64,000 bases of DNA, from the NCBI RefSeq assembly GCF_003583925.1, contig NZ_QYCN01000024.1, positions 1 to 64,000 of the forward strand, in the 5' to 3' direction. Source of the DNA: Hymenobacter rubripertinctus (GTDB lineage: Bacteria; Bacteroidota; Bacteroidia; Cytophagales; Hymenobacteraceae). The notes under the pieces were generated by a model. That model was not told the origin of the DNA, did not search any database, and worked only from the letters and a program-made list of their open reading frames with translations. Positions 25,146 to 36,369 of this stretch are shown one piece after another (positions within the stretch are counted from its first letter, which is position 1; each line of letters opens with the position of its first letter). The position numbers and the translations under genes were made by a program.

Positions 25146-25667
25146 ATGAAAAGAACCTTCCTGCTGCTGGCGGCCACTACGGTGCTGGCTTTGCCGGCCG
25201 CCCTGGCCCAGACGACCCCGCCGCCGGCCACTGCTGCCACTGCTGCCACTGCTGCGCCGCTTTCGGCCAGCCACCGCAAAGCCGCCGAAAGCCTGCTGGC
25301 CGCCACCAACTCCGAGCAGAACCTAACCCTGACCATCGACCGGATGCTGGCGGGCCAGATCGAGCAAAACCCCGGCATGAAGGCCGTGGAGCCCGAAATG
25401 CGCGCCTACCTCACCAAGTACATGAGCTGGGCTTCGCTTAAGGATGAAATGGTGCAACTCTACGCCGGTGCTTTCACCGAGAAGGAGCTCAAAGAACTGA
25501 CCAAATTCTACCTGACGCCCATCGGCCGCAAAACCACTGAGAAGCTACCCCAGCTGACTGCGGCCGGCATGGAGCTGGGCCAGCGCCGGATGCAGGAACA
25601 CCTGCCCGAGCTTCAGCAGGCTATTGCCGAAAAAATGAACAAGCAGCCGCCCGGCGCGGCTGAGTAG
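25146..25667 (+). CDS. DUF2059-domain exported protein
   Basis: 173 residues; ATG 25146 is preceded by a TACCTCTG-like -7 box at 25134 and gives a signal peptide (MKRTFLLLAATTVLALPAAL). A low-complexity Thr/Ala segment encoded by tandem gccactgct units (about 25228-25256) precedes the DUF2059 helical domain: KAAESLLAATNSEQNLTLTI and VQLYAGAFTEKELKELTKFY, then GRKTTEKLPQLTAAGMELG. Family function is unknown; it is predicted to be periplasmic. It separates two acyltransferase paralogues, all on the plus strand. Confidence 0.85.
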   Translation: MKRTFLLLAATTVLALPAALAQTTPPPATAATAATAAPLSASHRKAAESLLAATNSEQNLTLTIDRMLAGQIEQNPGMKAVEPEMRAYLTKYMSWASLKDEMVQLYAGAFTEKELKELTKFYLTPIGRKTTEKLPQLTAAGMELGQRRMQEHLPELQQAIAEKMNKQPPGAAE

Positions 25668-25887
25668 GCGCTTCGCTGACGCGGCGACTACGCCCCCGGC
25701 AAAGTCCTGCGCGCAACAAGGGGCCGGGTAAGCCGCATGCCCCTGATGACGTGCCAAGCTCGTAGCTTGGCCTGGGGCGTATCCTGACTATGTTTGATTG
25801 CGTGCCAGTCAGCTGCGGCCGGCTCCGGCCCGGGTAGTATAATCCACCGGGTTTCTCTTTCATCCAATCCTTTATCCGCTGCCCCCG

Positions 25888-27066
25888 ATGACCCAAAACG
25901 TAACGCAGGCGGCCTTGGGAACCACCGGGGCCAGACCGCTGGCAGAAGCCTCGGGGCGGCTGATGTCGCTGGATGTGTTTCGGGGCATGGCCGTGCTGCT
26001 GATGCTGCTGGTGAATTTCCCCGGCGACTGGCACTACTACTACGCGCCCATTTCGCACGCCGGGTGGCACGGCTTTCACCTGGCCGACCTCGTGTTCCCG
26101 GCTTTTCTCTACATCGTGGGCGTGTCGTTGGTATATGCGCTGGCCTCGGTGCGGGCTCAGCCCGGGCACCACACCCGCGCCCTGGTCCGGGTGGGCCGCC
26201 GCGCCCTGGTAATGGTGCTGCTGGGCATCCTGATTATGTTGCTGCCGTATTTTTATTTCACGTCGGTGCGCATTCCGGGGGTGTTGCAGCGCATTGGGGT
26301 GGTGTTTCTGCTGGGCAGTGTGCTCTACCTCAAAACCAGCTGGCGCACCCAGGCCCTGCTGCTGGTGCTGCTGCTGGCCGGCTACGCGGCCCTGCTGCAA
26401 CTGGTGCCCGTGCCCGGCATCGGCCCCGCCAACTTGGAGCCGGCCACCAACCTCGGGGCCTGGCTGGATAGAACGGTGCTGGGCAATGGCCACCTCCACG
26501 ACGACCAGCTGGGCTGGGACCCCGAAAGTCTGCTGGGAACCCTGCCCGCGCTGGGCACCACCCTGCTTGGGATGCTGAGCGCCCAGTGGCTGCGAGGCCC
26601 CCGGCCCGCCGCCTGCCGAGTGCGGTGGCTGCTGTGGGCCGGGGTGGCCGCGCTCGGGCTCGGGCTGCTCTGGCACCCGTGGTTTCCCATCAACAAAAGC
26701 CTCTGGACCAGCTCCTTCGTGCTGTATTCCGGGGGGTGGTGCATTCTGCTGCTGGCCACGCTCTACTGGGTCTGCGACGTGCGGGGGCGGCGCGGGGCCT
26801 GGACTACGCTGTTTCTGGTGTATGGCGTGAATGCGTTCAGCGTGTTTTTCCTTTCCGAAGCCGTGGAGCGAGTGCTCACGCGTCTGCACCGCAAAACCCC
26901 CACCGGGGAGAAGCTTTACCTGCGCGACTGGCTTTACCAGACGCATTTTGTCCCGCATTTTGTCAACCCCTACCACGCTTCCCTGGTCTGGGACCTGGTA
27001 TACCTGCTGTTCTGGACGCTGCTGTTGTACCTGCTCTACCGCAAGCGCATCATCATCAAAGTGTGA
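25888..27066 (+). CDS. NagX/HGSNAT-like transmembrane acyltransferase (DUF5009 type), copy 2
   Basis: 392 residues, paralogue of the gene at 23833 with the same signatures: SLDVFRGMAVLLMLLVNFPG, SHAGWHGFHLADLVFPAFLY, PGVLQRIGVVFLLG and YGVNAFSVFFLSE. The catalytic-type HAxWHG loop is intact. DNA around 26436-26480 is almost identical to 24390-24436 (both encode LEPATNLGAWLDRTVLG), much closer than the rest of the gene. The upstream gap (25668-25887) shows no gene. It is the last gene of the plus-strand run, ending at an inverted repeat before a convergent gene. Confidence 0.88.
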   Translation: MTQNVTQAALGTTGARPLAEASGRLMSLDVFRGMAVLLMLLVNFPGDWHYYYAPISHAGWHGFHLADLVFPAFLYIVGVSLVYALASVRAQPGHHTRALVRVGRRALVMVLLGILIMLLPYFYFTSVRIPGVLQRIGVVFLLGSVLYLKTSWRTQALLLVLLLAGYAALLQLVPVPGIGPANLEPATNLGAWLDRTVLGNGHLHDDQLGWDPESLLGTLPALGTTLLGMLSAQWLRGPRPAACRVRWLLWAGVAALGLGLLWHPWFPINKSLWTSSFVLYSGGWCILLLATLYWVCDVRGRRGAWTTLFLVYGVNAFSVFFLSEAVERVLTRLHRKTPTGEKLYLRDWLYQTHFVPHFVNPYHASLVWDLVYLLFWTLLLYLLYRKRIIIKV

Positions 27067-27068
27067 AT

Positions 27069-27191
27069 CGGTGACTGAGTGGCCTGTCATTCCGACGGAG
27101 GAGGAATCTGGGTAAAGTCGCCAGAATGAGGTTGTGCAACGGCTTGCCCCAGATTCCTCCTGCGTCGGAATGACAGGCCACTCAGTCACCG
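27069..27191. repeat. Long inverted repeat between convergent genes, 'GTCATTCCGA' type
   Basis: The arms 27069-27112 (cggtgactgagtggcctgtc, then attccgacggaggaggaatc) and 27147-27191 are close reverse complements. The element fills nearly the whole 127-base gap between the stop codons of the acyltransferase (27066) and the CoA ligase (27194), so it can fold as a terminator in both directions. Confidence 0.85.
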
Positions 27192-27193
27192 AG

Positions 27194-28816
27194 TCACCAC
27201 TGATATCCCGCAAACGTCTGGCGGATTTTGGTTTTGAGCAGTTTGCCGGTGGCCGTGTGGGGCAGCTCGTCCACGAATTCGACGGCTTCGGGCGTCCACC
27301 ACTTGGCTATTTTGCCTTCGTAGAAAGCCAGTAACTCTTCGGCGCTGACCGTGTGACCGGCCTGGCGCACCACCACCAGCAGGGGCCGCTCACTCCATTT
27401 GGGATGGGGCAGCCCGATGACGGCGGCTTCGGCCACGGCCGGATGGCCCACGGCCAGGTTTTCCAGCGCGATGCTCGAAATCCACTCTCCGCCCGATTTA
27501 ATCACGTCCTTGCTGCGGTCGGTTATCTGCATGAAGCCGGCCGCATCAATGGTGGCCACGTCGCCGGTGCGGAACCAGCCGTCGGTGGTCAGCTCGCCCA
27601 TGGGGCCGGCCCCGAAATAGTCGGCTACCACCCAGGGGCCGCGCACGAGCAGGTCGCCGAAGGCCACGCCGTCGTGGGGCAGCGAGTGGCCCTCGTCGTC
27701 CACAATCTTCATATCGACCCCAAAAATAACCCGGCCCTGCTTGGTGCGCAGGGCAAACTGCTCCTCGTCGCTCAAGCTCAGTTGCTGGGGCTTGAGCACG
27801 CTCACCGTGCCCAGGGGCGATGTTTCGGTCATGCCCCAGGCGTGGCGGATGGTAACGCCTAACTCGTCGGCGAAGGCCCGGAACAAGGCCGGCGGGCAGG
27901 CCGCGCCGCCCACCACCGTTTGGTGCAGGGTGCTGAAACGCAGGTTTTTTTCGCGCATGAACGTGAGCAGCCCCAGCCAGATGGTGGGCACGCCGGCCGA
28001 GAACGTGACGCCTTCAGTTTCGAACAGCTCGTAGAGGCTGGCTGCATCCAGGCCCGGGCCGGGCAGCACCAGCTTGCAGCCCAGCATGGGGGCCAGGTAC
28101 GGAATGCCCCAGGCATTGACGTGGAACATGGGCACCACGGGCAGAATCACATCCTGGGCCGAGCAGTTGAAGCAGTCGGGCAAGGCGGCAGCGAAACTGT
28201 GCAGCAGCGTGGAGCGATGGGAGTAGAGCACGCCCTTGGGCTCGGCGGTGGTGCCGGAGGTGTAGCAGAGCGAAGAGGCCGTGTTCTCATCGAACACCGG
28301 CCACTGGTACTGGTCGGTTTCAGCGGCCAGCAAGTCCTCGTAGCAGCGCAAATCGGGCAGGGCGGGACTTTCGGACAGGTGCGCCCGGTCGCTCATCAGC
28401 ACCCAGGCTTCCACGCCGGGGCAGTGGGCCGCCAGCTTTTCTACCAGGGGCAGGAAGGTCAGGTCGAAGAACACCACCCGGTCCTGGGCGTGGCCGATGA
28501 TGTAGGCAATCTGCTCGGGAAACAGGCGCGGGTTAATGGTGTGGCACACCGCCCCCGAGCCCGACACGGCGTAGTAGAGCTCCAGGTGGCGGTGGGTGTT
28601 CCAGGCCAGCGTGCCCACCCGGTCGCCGCTGCCAATACCGAGGCGGGCCAGGGCGTTGGCCAGTTGCCGGCTGCGGCGGCCCAGCTCGGCGTAGGTAGAG
28701 CGGTGAATGAGGCCTTCGGGCAGGCGGCTCACGATTTCGGTATCGGCGTGCCACTTCTCGGCGTGTTCCAGCAGCCCCGCGATGCGCAGGGGCTCATGCA
28801 TCATCAATCCTAGCAT
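27194..28816 (-). CDS. Fatty acyl-CoA ligase (AMP-binding family)
   Basis: 540 residues. It activates a carboxylic acid with ATP to an acyl-adenylate and transfers it to CoA. The adenylate-forming signatures are [20 protein letters not shown] (P-loop, about residue 195), [37 protein letters not shown] and [19 protein letters not shown], ending with a C-terminal Lys region [19 protein letters not shown]. The sequence is closest in style to medium/long-chain acyl-CoA synthetases. A second ATG four codons in (28804) is an equally possible start. The gene begins 16 bases from an inverted-repeat arm that flanks the neighbouring GxxExxY gene. Confidence 0.9.
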   Translation of the reverse strand: MLGLMMHEPLRIAGLLEHAEKWHADTEIVSRLPEGLIHRSTYAELGRRSRQLANALARLGIGSGDRVGTLAWNTHRHLELYYAVSGSGAVCHTINPRLFPEQIAYIIGHAQDRVVFFDLTFLPLVEKLAAHCPGVEAWVLMSDRAHLSESPALPDLRCYEDLLAAETDQYQWPVFDENTASSLCYTSGTTAEPKGVLYSHRSTLLHSFAAALPDCFNCSAQDVILPVVPMFHVNAWGIPYLAPMLGCKLVLPGPGLDAASLYELFETEGVTFSAGVPTIWLGLLTFMREKNLRFSTLHQTVVGGAACPPALFRAFADELGVTIRHAWGMTETSPLGTVSVLKPQQLSLSDEEQFALRTKQGRVIFGVDMKIVDDEGHSLPHDGVAFGDLLVRGPWVVADYFGAGPMGELTTDGWFRTGDVATIDAAGFMQITDRSKDVIKSGGEWISSIALENLAVGHPAVAEAAVIGLPHPKWSERPLLVVVRQAGHTVSAEELLAFYEGKIAKWWTPEAVEFVDELPHTATGKLLKTKIRQTFAGYQW

Positions 28817-28831
28817 AGTATCGTTCGGGTT

Positions 28832-28883
28832 TATTTCACGCAGTGTCTCGGGGTGGATGACGCAGGGTACCGCAGTGCTGTTC
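28832..28883. repeat. Left arm of 52-bp inverted repeat flanking GxxExxY gene
   Basis: 52 bases starting tatttcacgcagtgtctcgg; about 47 of 52 match the reverse complement of 29397-29448. The arm touches the stop side of the GxxExxY gene (28884). Confidence 0.85.
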
Positions 28884-29261
28884 TTATAGGCCGTTGACTA
28901 AGCGGTGCATGCGCTCTTTGAAGTGGGCTATATTGAAGTTGATGAGTTGGCCGAGTTTGAGGCCCGAGAGCTTAAGGTACGTTAGTAGTTGCTTGAAATG
29001 AACTTCCTGCAGGGTTTCCACCGATTTAATTTCCACAATAACTTTACCCTGCACCACCATGCCCAGCCGGAATCCGGCTTCCATCTGCACGCCGGCATAC
29101 ACCATCGGTAACGCCAGCTGCGTCTGTACCGTCAGTCCTGCCTGCCGCAACCCGTGCGCCAGGGCCACCTCCTGTACCGACTTCAGCAACCCCGGTCCCA
29201 AAGCCGAATGTACCTTGAAAGCCGCCTTTCTCACCTCAAACGAAATATCATTCTCCGGCAT
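28884..29261 (-). CDS. GxxExxY protein (PD-(D/E)XK nuclease-like), degenerate motif
   Basis: 125 residues. The family core is clear: VRKAAFKVHSALGPGLLK near the N-terminus, GMVVQGKVIVEIKSVETL in the middle (the E-x-K of a nuclease-like fold) and FKQLLTYLKLSGLKLGQLIN near the end. The eponymous GxxExxY segment reads GLLKSVQEVAL, with Glu replaced by Lys and Tyr by Gln, a departure from the family. The function of GxxExxY proteins is not established. The gene is enclosed by matching 52-bp inverted repeats and sits alone between the CoA ligase and the GH3 fusion, as a mobile cassette might. Confidence 0.85.
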   Translation of the reverse strand: MPENDISFEVRKAAFKVHSALGPGLLKSVQEVALAHGLRQAGLTVQTQLALPMVYAGVQMEAGFRLGMVVQGKVIVEIKSVETLQEVHFKQLLTYLKLSGLKLGQLINFNIAHFKERMHRLVNGL

Positions 29262-29396
29262 CCAAATAGCTGATTTACGTGCTGTCGGCTGCGCTATTTT
29301 CTACTTCACGCAGTAGATTGGGGTGGCTGTTTATTGCGAAACACTGCGTGACGTGAGGCGGATGAGACTTGTGCCCAAATCCTAAAGTAGCTGTAA

Positions 29397-29448
29397 GAAC
29401 GACACTGCGCTACCCTGCCCCATCCACCCCGAGACACTGCGTGAAATA
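29397..29448. repeat. Right arm of 52-bp inverted repeat flanking GxxExxY gene
   Basis: Reverse complement match (about 47/52) of 28832-28883. A weaker partial copy of the cacgcagt/actgcgtg ends lies between them at about 29307-29355. The arm ends 9 bases before the stop codon of the GH3 fusion gene. Confidence 0.85.
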
Positions 29449-29457
29449 CCTGAAGAA

Positions 29458-32628
<3,171 letters not shown>

Positions 32629-33199
32629 GGTGGGCGGGGCAAGGCGTGAGGCAGCTAATGTAGCGGAATACTGCCAGCGACCGAATGGCCGGCCGTGCCC
32701 GGGGCGCTCATTCCGCCCGCCAACGGATGGTGGCAACCCACCTGCGGCGGCGACTGAAAAAGCAAGTCCGCACGGGCACGCCACCGGGCTAGCGGAAACG
32801 TTTGCGTATATATGCTGCTGACAAGTAATGAGTTAAATTAGCTATAGCCTTATCTTGGCCGGGAGCTGGAACCAGCCGCCACATCGGGCAGACCAGCAAG
32901 CGGTAGAATGGGGATGCTGTTCCCGCTGCTCAGTACCTATACCAACCGTTCTGCGGGTGCTTCGGACCAGGTAGTTGATCCTTCCAGGGGGTGAAAACGC
33001 TGGCAAAGGCACGGGCGGATGCGCGACTCTCCGCTGTGGTAGCTTCCCGGCGCTGTCCCCGCCTTTGCCTCCTGTCCCGCGCCTGCTTCCGCGCTTTTGT
33101 CATCAACACCGTCCCTTTACTGTATCGGTTCCTCAGAATAGTATCCTGCTCCGCGCCGCTTTCCTCTGTCTTGTCACCGTCCATTTCCTTCCCACAACC
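32629..33199. other. Intergenic region between divergent GH3 fusion and GH5 gene
   Basis: No convincing gene is seen in this gap of about 570 bases (about 415 if the GH3 fusion begins at 32784). It contains an AT-richer patch around 32800-32850. An AAACGTTT palindrome at 32796-32803 resembles LacI-type operators but is weak evidence. The stretch 32940-33195 is C/T-rich on the plus strand, consistent with a long leader for the GH5 gene. Confidence 0.4.
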
Positions 33200-34939
33200 A
33201 TGAAACAAACGCACATTCCCCAACATCCCGCCCGCCCGCTCCGGTACGCCGGTTTGCTCGTGGCAACTGGCCTGCTAACCGGCCTGCTCGGCCCCAGCGC
33301 CGCTGCCCAGACGCCCGTGCAACAGTACGGCCAGCTGAAAGTGAGCGGCGGCAGCATCCTCGACAAAAACAACCAGCCCATGAGCCTGGCCGGCAACAGC
33401 CTGTTCTGGAGCAACGACGGCTGGGGCGGCGAAAAGTACTACACCGCCAACACCGTGAGTTGGCTCAAAAACAGTTGGAACGCCAAGCTCGTGCGCGTGG
33501 CGATGGGCGTGGAAGACAGCGGGGGCTACATCAGCAACCCCGCTGGCAACCGCCGGAGGGTTAAAACCGTGGTGGATGCCGCCCTGGCCCAGGGCCTGTA
33601 CGTCATAATCGACTGGCACTCCCACCATGCCGAAAACTACCAGTCCCAGGCCATCAGCTTCTTCCAGGACATGGCCCGCACCTACGGTAACACGCCCAAC
33701 GTAATGTACGAGGTGTACAACGAGCCTTTGCAGGTGTCGTGGAGTAGTACTATTAAACCCTACGCCGAGGCCGTGGCCGGGGCCATCCGGGCCATCGACC
33801 CCGACAACCTGATTATTGTGGGTACGCCCACCTGGTCGCAGGATGTGGACGTGGCTGCCAGCAACCCCATCACGCGCTACCCCAACATCGCCTATACCCT
33901 GCACTTCTATGCCGCCACCCACAAGCAGAGCCTGCGCGACAAGGCCCAGACGGCCCTAAACCGGGGTGTGGCCCTGTTCGTGACGGAGTACGGTACTACT
34001 GAGGCCTCGGGCAACGGCTACGTGGATGCCGCTTCGACCCAGGAGTGGATGACTTTCTTGAGGCAGAACAACATCAGCCATGCCAACTGGGCCCTCAACG
34101 ACAAGGCCGAATCGGCTTCGGCCCTCAAGCCGGGCACCAGCTCCACGGCCGCCTGGTCGGATAACTTCCTGACTACTTCCGGCTCCCTGGTGAAAAGCTA
34201 CATCCAGAGCTGGAACGGTACCGTCACGAGCGGTGGCGGGGGCACGCCGCCGCCAACTACGGGCAGCACTACGAAAGTAGAGGCCGAAAGCTACCACGCC
34301 ATGAGTGGCGTGCAGACGCAAGCCACCACCGATACCGGCGGGGGGCTGAACGTGGGCTGGCTCGACCCCGGCGACTGGCTGGCCTATACTGTGGATATTC
34401 CGGCGGCCGGCACCTACCTCATACAGTACCGGGTAGCCAGCCTCAACGGGGGCGGCCGCATCAGCCTGGAGCAGAACGCCGGTGTCACGCTCCGCGGGAC
34501 TATCAACGTGCCTAAAACCGGCGGCTGGCAGGTCTGGACCACTATTTCGCACACCGTTACGCTGCCCGCCGGCCGCCAGGATATTGCCATCGGCGTACCC
34601 GCCGGGGGCTACAATATCAACTGGTGGAGCTTCAGCAAGGTATCTGCCGCTGCCCGCACGGTCCTGCCCACTACGGTTGCGGTAGCAGGAGACGCGGCGC
34701 TTGCAGTGTACCCGAATCCGGCGCAAAACCAACTGACGGTAACCGTGCCCGCCACTGCGGGCGAGGTGCACCTCACGGTATTCGATGGGTTGGGCCGCGC
34801 CGTCATCCGGCGGGCCGTGGCCGGCCAGGCGGCAGATCAGCAGGTAGAGCTGGCGACCGAGGCACTGGTGGCCGGCTCCTACCTGGTGCGTCTGGCCGGC
34901 CCCGGCCTCGTGCAGACGCAGCGCTTCGTGAAGCAATAA
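33200..34939 (+). CDS. Secreted GH5 cellulase-like enzyme with CBM6 and T9SS sorting domain
   Basis: 579 residues from ATG 33200, which gives a signal peptide (LLVATGLLTGLLGPSAAAQ). The GH5 domain (about 40-340) has GLYVIIDWHSHH, VMYEVYNEPLQVSW with the acid/base Glu and VALFVTEYGTTE with the nucleophile Glu, the pattern of GH5_2 endoglucanases. A Gly/Pro/Thr linker precedes a CBM6-like module (KVEAESYHAMSGVQ, then GWLDPGDWLAYTVDIP). The C-terminus (AVYPNPAQNQLTVTVP through LVRLAGPGLVQTQRFVKQ) is a type A sorting domain for the type IX secretion system, so the enzyme is exported to the surface or medium. Confidence 0.93.
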   Translation: MKQTHIPQHPARPLRYAGLLVATGLLTGLLGPSAAAQTPVQQYGQLKVSGGSILDKNNQPMSLAGNSLFWSNDGWGGEKYYTANTVSWLKNSWNAKLVRVAMGVEDSGGYISNPAGNRRRVKTVVDAALAQGLYVIIDWHSHHAENYQSQAISFFQDMARTYGNTPNVMYEVYNEPLQVSWSSTIKPYAEAVAGAIRAIDPDNLIIVGTPTWSQDVDVAASNPITRYPNIAYTLHFYAATHKQSLRDKAQTALNRGVALFVTEYGTTEASGNGYVDAASTQEWMTFLRQNNISHANWALNDKAESASALKPGTSSTAAWSDNFLTTSGSLVKSYIQSWNGTVTSGGGGTPPPTTGSTTKVEAESYHAMSGVQTQATTDTGGGLNVGWLDPGDWLAYTVDIPAAGTYLIQYRVASLNGGGRISLEQNAGVTLRGTINVPKTGGWQVWTTISHTVTLPAGRQDIAIGVPAGGYNINWWSFSKVSAAARTVLPTTVAVAGDAALAVYPNPAQNQLTVTVPATAGEVHLTVFDGLGRAVIRRAVAGQAADQQVELATEALVAGSYLVRLAGPGLVQTQRFVKQ

Positions 34940-35042
34940 GCAGCTGAGCCGGGCGGATACCCCGTTCCGTAAGGAAAGTACCTCTTCTCGCCTGCCGTTT
35001 GGCAAAAGAGAAGGGGGGTATAGCACCAAAAGGCTGTGGCAG

Positions 35043-36092
35043 CTACTGAAGCAGTATGGTTTCCTCATAGAAAACCCGGCCCTCGTCGCCGCGCAGCGAA
35101 GCGTCCACCGTCAGCTGGCCCTGCTGCTCCCGGAACCGGAACAGGGCATAGTGCTTCTGATTCACGAGGGGGCTGATGCGCAGCTGGTTGGGCTCCCCGG
35201 TATTCTGGGTGGCGGGGTGGGTGAGGCCGCTCGACGTCACCTCCACCACCGGCCCGGCCAGCCCCGGCACCACCAGCCGCGACACTTCCCCGATGTGCCG
35301 GTCGCCGCTGATGAGCAGGATGCCTTTGGGGTGGGTTTCGGTGAGCAGGCTGAGAAAGCGCTGGCGGGCGGCCGGGAAGTTGGCCCACTTCTCGAACCGG
35401 TGCTCGGTGGGCAGAAACTGGATGCCCGAGCCGATAATGTGAGCGTCGGCGTCGGAGTTTTGCAGCTGCCCGCGCAGCCACTGCCACTGGGGCTCGCCCA
35501 ACACGTCTCCGGTGGGGTTGGGCTGGTACACCTGCCGGGCGTCGCGGTAGAGCGGGTCCTGAAAATACCGGTCATCGAGCAGGATAACCTTCACCTTTTT
35601 GGTTCCTACCCGGTACTCGTAGGCATCGTAAATACCCTCCTGGCGGCGGCGCGGGCTGTCGGCGGGCTCCTCCAGAAAGTCGAGGGCCAGCTGCTGGTTC
35701 TGCGCTTTGAAGGGGTAGTTCCGGTCGCCATCGTTGCGGCCGTAGTCGTGGTCGTCCCAAGTCCCGATCACACGGGTGCCCTGCTCGCGCAGGTGGCGGT
35801 AGCCGGGCTGGTTGAACTCGGCCGCGTACTTGGCCCGCAGCACGGCCGGGTCGTCGGAATCGCCGTAGATATTGTCGCCCAACCAGATCCACACGTCGGG
35901 CTGGTCGCGGGCAATGTCATCCCAGAGGGGCTGGGGCAGGTCGTGGCGGTTGCACGACCCGAAGGCCAGGCGCAGCTCGCCAGCGGTGCGGGCCGGTCTG
36001 GTAGCCGTTTCGGAGGACTGGGCAGGTTGGCCGGAGGGCGAGCAGGCCGCCAGCAGAGCGACCAGTAACACGCAGAGGGAAGTTGCTTTCAT
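35043..36092 (-). CDS. PhoD-like alkaline phosphatase/phosphodiesterase lipoprotein
   Basis: 349 residues with a lipoprotein signal (SLCVLLVALLAAC). The metallophosphatase body has RLAFGSCNRHDLPQPLWDDI, DVWIWLGDNIYGDSDDP, VIGTWDDHDYGRNDGD and GILLISGDRHIGEVSRLV, matching the PhoD family metal ligands. The family hydrolyses phosphomonoesters or diesters; the exact substrate is open. It is anchored in the envelope by lipidation. The gene converges with GH5 and diverges from a tiny membrane-protein gene. Confidence 0.9.
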   Translation of the reverse strand: MKATSLCVLLVALLAACSPSGQPAQSSETATRPARTAGELRLAFGSCNRHDLPQPLWDDIARDQPDVWIWLGDNIYGDSDDPAVLRAKYAAEFNQPGYRHLREQGTRVIGTWDDHDYGRNDGDRNYPFKAQNQQLALDFLEEPADSPRRRQEGIYDAYEYRVGTKKVKVILLDDRYFQDPLYRDARQVYQPNPTGDVLGEPQWQWLRGQLQNSDADAHIIGSGIQFLPTEHRFEKWANFPAARQRFLSLLTETHPKGILLISGDRHIGEVSRLVVPGLAGPVVEVTSSGLTHPATQNTGEPNQLRISPLVNQKHYALFRFREQQGQLTVDASLRGDEGRVFYEETILLQ

Positions 36093-36159
36093 GCCCTAAA
36101 TAGGCTACTGCCAGCTTACGATCAGGGTATCTTTTTTGGTCTTCCCCGGTTACATCCGC

Positions 36160-36297
36160 ATGTCCCACACTCCCAAGCCCCACCCACCCCACATTACCCC
36201 TGCCGACGTTCGCCTGCTCAAGGGCATTGGTATAGGCCTGGGCTGCGCCTTCCTGGCCGGGCTCGGGCTACTGGCCGTGGTGGTGTGGTTGAGTTAG
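36160..36297 (+). CDS. Tiny single-pass membrane protein (45 residues)
   Basis: ATG 36160 to TAG 36297 encodes a 45-residue peptide with a His/Pro-rich N-terminus (MSHTPKPHPPHITPADVRLL) and one hydrophobic helix (IGIGLGCAFLAGLGLLAVVV). It starts 67 bases from the divergent PhoD gene and ends before a convergent gene. The signal-anchor layout and clean codon use support a real gene; no family is recognised. Confidence 0.5.
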   Translation: MSHTPKPHPPHITPADVRLLKGIGIGLGCAFLAGLGLLAVVVWLS

Positions 36298-36369
36298 CAC
36301 GCGTTATTCCTGGGCTGCGCTCGGAATAACGGTCAATTTTCATCCGGTCCGCGCCCCCTTCTCATGCCA

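Noticed and set aside
25225..25260. gccactgct tandem units as a regulatory repeat
   Set aside because: In frame inside the DUF2059 gene and encode a Thr/Ala linker; simple coding microsatellite.
32796..32803. LacI-type operator upstream of the GH5 gene
   Set aside because: Only an 8-bp AAACGTTT core, mismatched outside, and no LacI gene in the window.
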